In this document: piece after piece, positions 1 through 4,800 of the stretch
Layout: the number at the start of each line of letters is the position of its first letter
Position numbering within the stretch: position 1 is the stretch's first letter
DNA from: Ardenticatenales bacterium
Lineage (GTDB): Bacteria; Chloroflexota; Anaerolineae; Ardenticatenales; Ardenticatenaceae
Assembly (NCBI GenBank): GCA_013812995.1
Contig: JACCSL010000805.1
Coordinates: 1 to 5,728, forward strand
Direction of reading: 5' to 3'
DNA length: 5,728 nucleotides
The notes under the pieces: generated by a model
What the model was told of the DNA's origin: nothing
Databases searched by the model: none
What the model saw: the letters and a program-made list of their open reading frames with translations, nothing else
Translations under genes and position numbers: made by a program

Positions 1-1508
1 ACTCCATTCAATATGGCTACGGAGACCCTGGCAGCAGGGAAGAAGATTTGATGTGGTACGAGGCCACGGCAACGTATGCGGAGGACGAGACCTTCGATAA
101 TGCCAACGACAACTACAACTATCTCTGGCCCGATGCAGAGCAATGCCTGGGCGAATGGGGGGCCAGCCCCTACCCGAACTGGCTTGTGTTCCGCCACGCG
201 GCAGAGCACTACGGCGGAACCAACACCGCTAACGCCGGTGGTGGCGAAGATATAATACAGGATCTCTTTGTGAGCATTGGCGCGGGGCGCGGCGCGCTGG
301 GAGCCTACGAGGACGCCCTGCCGCTCAAGGGGACCACGCTGGATGACCAATTCCACCAGTACGCCATCGCCACGAAGTTCAGCAAGACGTGTGGCAGCGG
401 CTACAGCTCGCCCTACTGCTACGAGGAGGGCGCGGACTATGTGCAGCACAAGGGCGGCGTTCCAGCCTCCCACGCCACGATTGCCACTGTCGTGGGCTCC
501 TACAGTGGAACCATTCGGGACAACTATGCGGTCAACTGGGTGACTCTCCCCACCGGGGCCGCCCCTTTCTCGGCACGGCTGACGAATACGGCCACGGGCG
601 GCGACCTGCGCGGAACCCTCGTCTGCGACACTGGAAGCGGTTTCAGAATGAGCGCGTTCCCGCAGGTGGTGACGGCTGGCACATCCAGCCAGATCGCTAC
701 CTTTAACCCGGTTGGATGTCAGACCATCGTGGCGGTGATTACCAACCAGGCCAAGACAGATGATAACCCGGCGAGCTGTGCATCACACGGCTACGCTCTC
801 CAGCTTGTGCAGGAGGGCGGGGGACCGACCCCTACATCAACCCCTACCGTTACCAAAACACCCACCGCCACCGCCACCGCAACGGTGACAGCCACGCCTA
901 CTACACCTGCTGCCTGTAGCATTAGCATCAATAGTGGTGTGGCCTACACGGCTGAACGGTCTGTGACACTCACTTTCTCAGCGCAGGGCGCAAGCGAGAT
1001 GCAATTGAGCAACGACGGCGGCTTTGCAGGGGCCACTTGGCAGCCATATCAGAGTCAAACAAGCTGGATAATGGAAGATCCAGGCGCACGCATTGCCACC
1101 CTTGTTGTCTATGCCCGCTTCCGTAACGCCCAGAGTCAACTCCTGTGTGGGGGTGGTAACTTCAGTGATAATATTGTCTATGACCCATTGCCACCCACAG
1201 TAAATCTGAGTATTGAGCAACCCGCGCCTCTACTTACATACAATCGCGGCTCGGTGACGGTTACGGTTCAGGCCAGCGATCAGGAAAATGGAAGTGGTGT
1301 GGCAGACTTACAAAAGAGCATGAATAGCAATTTTGTGGGTGCTACGTGGCAGCCATTTGCTACCAGCTTTGTTGTGGATGCAGGAACAGAAAATGCCATC
1401 TGGTATGTAAGGGTGCGGGATCATGTTGGAAATGTTTCCAGCACGGCCAGCATTAATGTAGAAGGAGGAACAACGACTACCCTCTTCCTGCCCGTGCTAA
1501 GACGCTGA
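1..1508 (+). CDS. Secreted multidomain protein, probable zinc metallopeptidase with Ig-like repeats (5' partial)
   Basis: The frame is open from base 3 to the TGA at 1506-1508 (501 residues) with no credible start, so the N-terminus lies outside the window. The visible part opens with WYEATATYAEDETFD (bases 54-98). This resembles the helix that carries the third zinc ligand (Glu at 60-62) in gluzincin peptidases and in MXAN_6640-like secreted proteins; the HExxH motif would be upstream and is not seen. A helical region (NWLVFRHAAEHYGG), a beta-rich domain to about base 815, a Thr/Pro linker (about 826-909), two Ig-like repeats (about 911-1195 and 1196-1470) and the C-terminal tail LFLPVLRR follow. 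Linker, Ig-like folds and several Cys point to an extracellular location. The Ig-like part is visibly less GC-rich than the first 900 bases. Peptidase activity is an inference from one motif; a non-catalytic adhesin is possible. Confidence 0.75.
   Translation, partial: SIQYGYGDPGSREEDLMWYEATATYAEDETFDNANDNYNYLWPDAEQCLGEWGASPYPNWLVFRHAAEHYGGTNTANAGGGEDIIQDLFVSIGAGRGALGAYEDALPLKGTTLDDQFHQYAIATKFSKTCGSGYSSPYCYEEGADYVQHKGGVPASHATIATVVGSYSGTIRDNYAVNWVTLPTGAAPFSARLTNTATGGDLRGTLVCDTGSGFRMSAFPQVVTAGTSSQIATFNPVGCQTIVAVITNQAKTDDNPASCASHGYALQLVQEGGGPTPTSTPTVTKTPTATATATVTATPTTPAACSISINSGVAYTAERSVTLTFSAQGASEMQLSNDGGFAGATWQPYQSQTSWIMEDPGARIATLVVYARFRNAQSQLLCGGGNFSDNIVYDPLPPTVNLSIEQPAPLLTYNRGSVTVTVQASDQENGSGVADLQKSMNSNFVGATWQPFATSFVVDAGTENAIWYVRVRDHVGNVSSTASINVEGGTTTTLFLPVLRR
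862..879 (+). repeat. Three perfect tandem copies of ccaccg in the Thr/Pro linker
   Basis: The hexamer ccaccg occurs at 862-867, 868-873 and 874-879, within codons for the low-complexity linker (PTPTSTPTVTKTPTATAT...). Each six-base unit adds two residues, so copy-number change would alter linker length without shifting the frame. Such Thr/Pro linkers separate extracellular domains and are often O-glycosylated; glycosylation here is not shown. Confidence 0.6.
911..1470 (+). repeat. Two tandem Ig-like domains in the secreted protein
   Basis: Two units of about 90 residues share a core: MQLSNDGGFAGATWQPY in the first (bases 999-1049) and LQKSMNSNFVGATWQPF in the second. Each is preceded by a VTLTFSA or VTVTVQA strand and followed by a strand containing YARFRN or YVRVRD. 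The layout fits the bacterial Ig-like modules often found at the ends of surface proteins. The copies have diverged clearly in DNA and protein, so the duplication is old or the modules were acquired separately. Confidence 0.65.
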
Positions 1509-1527
1509 TCCTGATCCTGGCACACGC

Positions 1528-1567
1528 AAAGCAAAGCCCCCTGAGACATCTCAGGGGGCTTTGCTTT
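1528..1567. terminator. Bidirectional terminator between convergent genes
   Basis: Bases 1528-1546 are perfectly complementary to 1549-1567, a 19-bp inverted repeat. In RNA it would fold as a 17-bp stem closing on a loop of about six bases. The stem is A/T-rich at its outer ends (aaagcaaag and ctttgcttt) with a GCCCCCTGAG core, so either strand gives a GC-rich hairpin followed by a U-rich stretch. It begins 20 bases after the stop of the upstream plus-strand gene and 12 bases beyond the stop of the minus-strand receiver gene, so it can serve both. Confidence 0.9.
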
Positions 1568-1578
1568 GGAGAGAGGCG

Positions 1579-1959
1579 TCAGCGGGCGAGGGGTAGGGAC
1601 AGATTGATGGCCTGGAGCAGGTCGTCGATATCGAAGGGTTTGGGGAGCAGGCAGATGTTCTTCGCCTCCAGGTCCGACTCGATTTCCCGCACCTCTTTAG
1701 TGACCGCTGTGCAGACAATGATCGGCGTCATGGCTGTGGTGCGGCTCAGCTTGAGGGCTTGAAGGAACTGCCAGCCTCGTGTCTCCCCGAAAAACAGATG
1801 ATCGATGATGATCAGATTGGGGTTGACCTGCTCTACCTCGCCGAGGGTACAGGTCCATAGCGGTGAGAGGACGACCTGATAGCCCTCGTCGGTCAGGATG
1901 TCGCGGAACAGGTTCAGGATCTCTTTCTCGTGATTGATGACCATGATGGTCGATGACAT
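1579..1959 (-). CDS. Stand-alone response-regulator receiver protein with degenerate acidic pocket
   Basis: A 126-residue protein of receiver (CheY-like) length with no output domain. The start at 1959 is chosen because AGGAGG sits 6 nt upstream and MSSTIMVINHEKEIL is a typical receiver beta-1. Asp53 (LIIIDHLF) matches the phosphoacceptor, Thr84 (IIVCTAV) the switch Thr, and Lys107 (LLPKPFD) the invariant Lys. The usual Asp-Asp (or Glu-Asp) pair after beta-1 is replaced by Asn9-His10, so Mg2+ binding and phosphotransfer may be weak or altered. The motifs GWQFLQALK and KPFDIDDLLQAI resemble a family of small receivers I associate with Chloroflexota, whose partners are unknown to me. No histidine kinase gene is visible. 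It lies 56 nt downstream of the membrane protein gene on the same strand, probably co-transcribed. It would act in the cytoplasm through protein contacts, or as a pseudo-receiver. Confidence 0.88.
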   Translation of the reverse strand: MSSTIMVINHEKEILNLFRDILTDEGYQVVLSPLWTCTLGEVEQVNPNLIIIDHLFFGETRGWQFLQALKLSRTTAMTPIIVCTAVTKEVREIESDLEAKNICLLPKPFDIDDLLQAINLSLPLAR

Positions 1960-1965
1960 GGTGCA

Positions 1966-1971
1966 CCTCCT
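1966..1971 (-). promoter_or_regulatory. Shine-Dalgarno AGGAGG of the receiver gene
   Basis: The plus strand reads cctcct here, giving AGGAGG on the minus strand, 6 nt before the ATG at 1959. This fixes the start: the frame remains open to 2040, but those extra codons run through the ribosome site and the intercistronic hairpin. Confidence 0.85.
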
Positions 1972-1976
1972 AAGGT

Positions 1977-1992
1977 GGTACTCAGGAGTACC
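1977..1992 (-). promoter_or_regulatory. Intercistronic hairpin just upstream of the receiver ribosome-binding site
   Basis: On the minus strand GGTACTCCTGAGTACC pairs GGTACTC with GAGTACC around two central bases (6-bp stem with a 4-base loop in RNA). It lies between the membrane-protein stop (2016) and the AGGAGG of the receiver gene, 5 bases from that site. No U-run follows, so it is not a terminator. It could be an mRNA processing or stability hairpin, a translational control element or a DNA operator; the sequence does not decide. Confidence 0.5.
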
Positions 1993-2015
1993 TCTTTGCA
2001 ACTTCCTTGCCATCC

Positions 2016-2423
2016 CTACGCACCTACATTGAAATCCCAACGATTGCCAGGAAGCGCCGCGATGGCCACCAACACCAGCACGATCACCCCCAGGATCACG
2101 AACAGGTTGTTGCGAAACTTCAGGTCATCCGCGAGGGCCGAGTTCCGCCAGCGCATGGGCAGGTGCGCGAGGCCCACCGCCAGCAGCATCGTGACGCTAT
2201 GTTCCATCTGGTAGCGGGTATAACTGCCCAGGCCAACCAGCAGAATAATCCCCAGCAGCAGTTGCAGATCCATCAGCCCCGTGAAGCCACTCATCAGCCC
2301 CCGGTCCATCGGTTTGTACTCCATCTTCTGCAACCATCCCATCGCGAACTTGAATACCGCCCCAATCGCCAGCAGCACGACAAGCCAGCGAACGATTGAA
2401 TGTAATCCCAACACTATGTCCAT
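2016..2423 (-). CDS. Small four-helix membrane protein, possible b-type haem family
   Basis: A 135-residue protein with four hydrophobic segments at about residues 13-30, 44-66, 74-90 and 105-124, so an inner-membrane protein. The start at 2423 is supported by GGAGGAG at 2436-2442 on the minus strand, 12 nt upstream, a slightly long spacing. Recognisable points are HSIVRWLV near the N-terminus (His8), LMDLQLLLGIILL, YQMEHSVTMLLAVGLAH (His75, His87) and a polar loop MRWRNSALADD before the last helix. From memory this layout resembles small four-helix proteins of Bacteroidetes and Chloroflexota that are often auto-annotated as 'cytochrome b'. His8 and His75 would be the natural candidate haem ligands, but haem binding is not established here. 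It diverges from the multicopper oxidase gene across about 200 bp and precedes the receiver gene by 56 nt. Function unknown. Confidence 0.82.
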   Translation of the reverse strand: MDIVLGLHSIVRWLVVLLAIGAVFKFAMGWLQKMEYKPMDRGLMSGFTGLMDLQLLLGIILLVGLGSYTRYQMEHSVTMLLAVGLAHLPMRWRNSALADDLKFRNNLFVILGVIVLVLVAIAALPGNRWDFNVGA

Positions 2424-2435
2424 CGTTTGATCTTT

Positions 2436-2442
2436 CTCCTCC
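2436..2442 (-). promoter_or_regulatory. Shine-Dalgarno GGAGGAG of the membrane-protein gene
   Basis: Plus-strand ctcctcc reads GGAGGAG on the minus strand. The 12-nt spacing to the ATG at 2423 is longer than usual, but no better start codon lies nearer in this frame. Confidence 0.65.
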
Positions 2443-2465
2443 AGGGTACGTGATAAAAGGCCCGC

Positions 2466-2474
2466 CAGTGTAGC
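2466..2474 (-). promoter_or_regulatory. Possible -10 region for the membrane-protein/receiver unit
   Basis: The minus strand reads GCTACACTG, containing the -10-like TACACT (2472-2467), about 44 nt upstream of the ATG at 2423. The same nine bases occur on the plus strand at 2562-2570, ahead of the divergent oxidase gene. No good -35 hexamer is visible at 16-18 bp spacing, so any promoter may depend on an activator or use an unfamiliar sigma factor. Confidence 0.3.
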
Positions 2475-2500
2475 ACAAAGCCGCCGCCTTGAGAGAAAAA

Positions 2501-2518
2501 CCTGGTCAGCTGACCAGG
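2501..2518. promoter_or_regulatory. Perfect 18-bp palindrome in the divergent control region, candidate operator
   Basis: CCTGGTCAGCTGACCAGG is fully self-complementary, flanked by AAAAA on the left (2496-2500) and GATTTTT on the right (2519-2525). It lies between the divergent membrane-protein and oxidase genes, where a dimeric regulator could control both. The half-site TGGTC is reminiscent of GntR/FadR-type operators, although the spacing differs from the classical TGGT-N3-ACCA. In RNA it would form a 7-bp stem with an AGCT loop followed by U-runs, so attenuation or termination is the alternative. No regulator gene with an obvious DNA-binding domain lies in the window. Confidence 0.6.
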
Positions 2519-2561
2519 GATTTTTCCGCCCACCTGCCCGGTGTGGAGAGGAAGCAAGCTA

Positions 2562-2570
2562 GCTACACTG
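2562..2570 (+). promoter_or_regulatory. Possible -10 region for the oxidase operon
   Basis: GCTACACTG contains TACACT (2564-2569), 53 nt before the ATG at 2623, and is an inverted copy of the element at 2466-2474. No convincing -35 hexamer precedes it. The symmetry of the two elements around the palindrome is the main support. Confidence 0.3.
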
Positions 2571-2607
2571 ATGCCTATGTTGCAGAAATAACTGATTTTT
2601 AGTGATC

Positions 2608-2615
2608 GAGGAGAG
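2608..2615 (+). promoter_or_regulatory. Shine-Dalgarno GAGGAGAG deciding the oxidase start
   Basis: GAGGAGAG ends 7 nt before ATG 2623. It lies inside the longer reading frame that would begin at GTG 2602, so the GTG is rejected. ATG 2623 also places the twin-arginine motif at the usual distance from the N-terminus. Confidence 0.8.
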
Positions 2616-2622
2616 ATACCCC

Positions 2623-3690
2623 ATGAATGGGCTAACACGACGACAGATTCTCAAGCGCGGTGGGGCGGGTCTTGCGGCTGCAACCGCCCTGGCTGCCTGT
2701 GCGCCAGCGCCAGCCGCCATCCCCCCGCTCCGCCCGACGACCGTTCCGACCCATGTTGATGACCTTGCCGCTGCCACGAGTGTTCCCGCTGCCCCCACGA
2801 AAAGCGCGCGGGAGCAGGCGGACGAGATGGACGCTATGCACGAGCAGGGGGTCAAGGTCTTCCTCGATAATATCGGCAAGGAGCCAACCTACTGGAACAA
2901 CTATCTCGACTTCGAGATGGATGGCGATGTCAAGGTCTTCGAGCTGACCTGCACGGAGTTGGATTGGGAGGTGGCCGCCGGGCAGGTGGTCAAGGCGATG
3001 GCCTACAATGGTATCGTCCCTGGCCCCGAGATCCGCGTCACGGAGGGCGAAACGATCCGCGTCCATGTGACCAACAACATGAACGAGAGCACCGCGGTCC
3101 ACTGGCACGGCGTGGCGGTGCCCAACTCGATGGATGGTGTCCCGTTCATCACGCAACCGCCCATCAAGCCAGGGGAAACCTTCACCTATGAATTCGTAGC
3201 GAAGCCTGCGGGCTCGCACATGTACCACTCGCACCACAACGCGGCGGAGCAGGTAACGAAGGGACTCATGGGGGCCATCATCGTCGAGCCGAAGGACAAG
3301 AGCAACGAGCCCAAGACGGACGCCGATTACACGATGATTCTCAACGATACGGGCGTCGGGTTGACGATCAACGGTCGCTCCTTCCCGTACACGCAGCCCA
3401 TCCTGGCAAAGCTGGGTGACAAGATTCGCGTGCGTTACATGAACGAGGGGCTGATGATTCACCCCATGCACCTACACGGCATCGCGCAGCTGGTCTACTC
3501 CAAGGATGGCTACCCGCTGCCGCAGCCGTACCTGTGCGACACGCTGAATATCGCGCCGGGGGAGCGCTACGATGTCATCATCGATTGTGACTCGCCGGGC
3601 GCATGGGCCTACCACTGCCACATCCTCAACCACGCGGAATCGCGCCACGGGATGTTTGGTATGGTCACCGCGCTGGTCGTGAGCGAGTAG
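2623..3690 (+). CDS. Tat-exported lipoprotein multicopper oxidase (laccase-like, short form)
   Basis: A 355-residue cupredoxin protein that couples one-electron substrate oxidation to reduction of O2 to water. Residues 1-30 carry TRRQILKRG (twin arginine, Arg6-Arg7), a hydrophobic stretch and the lipobox LAAC (Cys26), so a folded, metal-loaded lipoprotein exported by Tat. After a Pro/Ala spacer and a helical segment, cupredoxin domain 1 (about 105-225) has HWHG (His160, His162) and YHSHH (His202, His204). Domain 2 (about 230-355) has HPMHLHG (His280, His283, His285) and HCHILNH (His331, Cys332, His333, His337) followed by Met344. All trinuclear and type 1 ligands are therefore present. Ser203 stands where a type 1 Cys would be in domain 1, so the only type 1 site is in domain 2. 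The length suggests two main domains, well short of the roughly 500-residue three-domain laccases; such enzymes commonly form trimers. The natural substrate (Cu(I), phenols, other) cannot be read. First gene of a probable operon with the stress protein. Confidence 0.93.
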   Translation: MNGLTRRQILKRGGAGLAAATALAACAPAPAAIPPLRPTTVPTHVDDLAAATSVPAAPTKSAREQADEMDAMHEQGVKVFLDNIGKEPTYWNNYLDFEMDGDVKVFELTCTELDWEVAAGQVVKAMAYNGIVPGPEIRVTEGETIRVHVTNNMNESTAVHWHGVAVPNSMDGVPFITQPPIKPGETFTYEFVAKPAGSHMYHSHHNAAEQVTKGLMGAIIVEPKDKSNEPKTDADYTMILNDTGVGLTINGRSFPYTQPILAKLGDKIRVRYMNEGLMIHPMHLHGIAQLVYSKDGYPLPQPYLCDTLNIAPGERYDVIIDCDSPGAWAYHCHILNHAESRHGMFGMVTALVVSE

Positions 3691-3713
3691 GCTAAAAGAC
3701 AACCCATTCATCC

Positions 3714-3719
3714 GGGAGG
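3714..3719 (+). promoter_or_regulatory. Shine-Dalgarno GGGAGG supporting a GTG start
   Basis: GGGAGG lies 6 nt before GTG 3726, which begins the universal-stress frame (first residues MYQKILIPLDGS). No ATG is available near this position, and the motif IPLDGS must lie close to the N-terminus, so the GTG start is well supported. Confidence 0.8.
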
Positions 3720-3725
3720 CCGACC

Positions 3726-4667
3726 GTGTATCAAAAAATCCTGATCCCGCTAGATGGCTCCCCCTTCGCCGAGCGGGTGCTGGCCCATATCCGGCCCTTC
3801 ATCACCCCCCATCACACCTCCGTTTTGTTGCTCCGCGTGGTGGAACGAACCAAGGTGGTGAGTGCTACTGGCCCGCTGGGTTCCCTGGCCTCTCTCTCCG
3901 CAGAGCGGCTCTGGGAAGAGGCCGAGGGATATCTGCGCGCAATCCAGGGGGAGCTGCGCGCGATGGGAATCACTGCCGAATGCAAAGTGGTGGCGGGCGA
4001 TGTGACCTCCACCATCTGCGAGAGCGCGCTGGCGCATGACGCCGACTTGATTGCAATGGCAACGCATGGTCGCTCCGGTGTAAGCCGCTGGGCGCTGGGT
4101 AGTGTGGCCGATCATGTGGTTCGCGTCTGCCCGCTGCCCATCCTCCTTGTGCGCGCCTCTGCCGAAACGATGTCCAACCAGCAACTGCGCCAGAATCTCG
4201 TGCCGCTGGACGGCTCGCTCTTTGCCGAACAGGCGCTGGACAGCGCCCAGGCGCTGGCGCAGGAAAACGGCGCGTCCCTGCTTCTGGTACGCTCCATCGA
4301 TCTGAAAAGCGAGCGCGAGCTGGATGGCATGTTAGAGGAAGTCGAAGGGGGCAGCGCACTCCGTGCGCATCGTGCGCGCGCCGCCCGCCTCTATCTCGAC
4401 CATGTGCAGGAGCAACTCCACAGCTCCGGTGTGTGCAGCCACTATCATCTGATGTATACACCCCCGGCTCCCGCCATTCTCAAGACAGCGAGCCAGGAAG
4501 AGGTTGACCTCATCGTGATGAGCACGCACGCGCGCTCGATGCTGGGGCGTTGGGTCTATGGCAGCGTGGCCGACAAGGTAGCGCGCGATACGACCTGTCC
4601 GCTCCTCCTGGTACGCGCCTCTGACGCGCGCGCGTATGAAAACGGCTCCTCCGGGGAATTGCACTGA
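3726..4667 (+). CDS. Tandem universal stress protein (two UspA domains)
   Basis: A 313-residue cytoplasmic protein made of two UspA-type alpha/beta domains, residues 1-145 and about 155-298. Domain 1 starts KILIPLDGS and ends ATHGRSGVSRWALGSVADHV...PILLVRA. Gly115 with Gly125-Ser126 nine residues later fits the ATP-binding pattern G-x2-G-x9-G-S/T, except that the first Gly is Ala. Domain 2 starts NLVPLDGS and ends STHARSMLGRWVYGSVADKV...PLLLVRA; here the central Gly is Ala269, so nucleotide binding may be weaker or lost. Tandem Usp proteins usually act as a pseudo-dimer in stress endurance, with no single defined reaction. The gene starts (GTG) 35 nt after the oxidase stop, with its own ribosome site and no terminator between, so the two are probably co-transcribed. 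This suggests a joint oxidative or metal stress role, which is inferred from context only. Confidence 0.93.
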   Translation: MYQKILIPLDGSPFAERVLAHIRPFITPHHTSVLLLRVVERTKVVSATGPLGSLASLSAERLWEEAEGYLRAIQGELRAMGITAECKVVAGDVTSTICESALAHDADLIAMATHGRSGVSRWALGSVADHVVRVCPLPILLVRASAETMSNQQLRQNLVPLDGSLFAEQALDSAQALAQENGASLLLVRSIDLKSERELDGMLEEVEGGSALRAHRARAARLYLDHVQEQLHSSGVCSHYHLMYTPPAPAILKTASQEEVDLIVMSTHARSMLGRWVYGSVADKVARDTTCPLLLVRASDARAYENGSSGELH

Positions 4668-4690
4668 GCTCTCAAGGAAAAAGAGAAAAG

Positions 4691-4729
4691 CAGGCACCCT
4701 GGGCCAAATGGCCTAGGGTGCTTGTTTTT
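4691..4729 (+). terminator. Rho-independent terminator of the oxidase/stress-protein operon
   Basis: Bases 4691-4705 pair with 4710-4724 (15 bp including two G-U pairs) around the loop AAAT, followed directly by TTTTT (4725-4729). It starts 23 bases after the stress-protein stop and separates that operon from the next plus-strand gene. Confidence 0.92.
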
Positions 4730-4736
4730 GCGCGCT

Positions 4737-4764
4737 TTGCACCGCGCGTGGCTTTTGCTACCTT
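4737..4764 (+). promoter_or_regulatory. Weak candidate promoter for the SH3b protein gene
   Basis: TTGCAC (4737-4742) and TACCTT (4759-4764) are 16 bp apart, in the 71-bp gap between the terminator and the ATG at 4801. Both hexamers match the consensus only in part. The strong upstream terminator implies that a promoter exists here, but its exact position is uncertain. Confidence 0.3.
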
Positions 4765-4789
4765 TACCCATCACGGAGCGATGAGGGGT

Positions 4790-4794
4790 GAAGG
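4790..4794 (+). promoter_or_regulatory. Shine-Dalgarno GAAGG for the SH3b protein
   Basis: GAAGG lies 6 nt before ATG 4801. A second purine-rich stretch (GAGGGG, 4783-4788) is slightly further upstream. The start is supported mainly by the typical signal peptide that follows. Confidence 0.55.
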
Positions 4795-4800
4795 CACTCG

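Noticed and set aside
1505..1516. Direct repeat ctgatc ctgatc across the stop codon of the first gene
   Set aside because: Two six-base copies are too short to mean anything beyond chance.
1960..2040. Longer receiver protein starting at 2040
   Set aside because: The extra residues do not resemble receiver sequence, the DNA holds the hairpin and the ribosome site for ATG 1959, and the extension would overlap the end of the upstream gene.
2602..2622. GTG at 2602 as the start of the oxidase
   Set aside because: The Shine-Dalgarno GAGGAGAG lies inside this extension, and ATG 2623 has proper spacing and puts the twin-arginine motif near the N-terminus.
2632..3471. Open frame of 279 codons on the minus strand opposite the oxidase gene
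   Set aside because: The plus-strand frame has complete copper-site motifs. The antisense translation is low-complexity, rich in His/Arg/Val/Asp, as expected from a GC-rich gene read backwards, and lacks family motifs.
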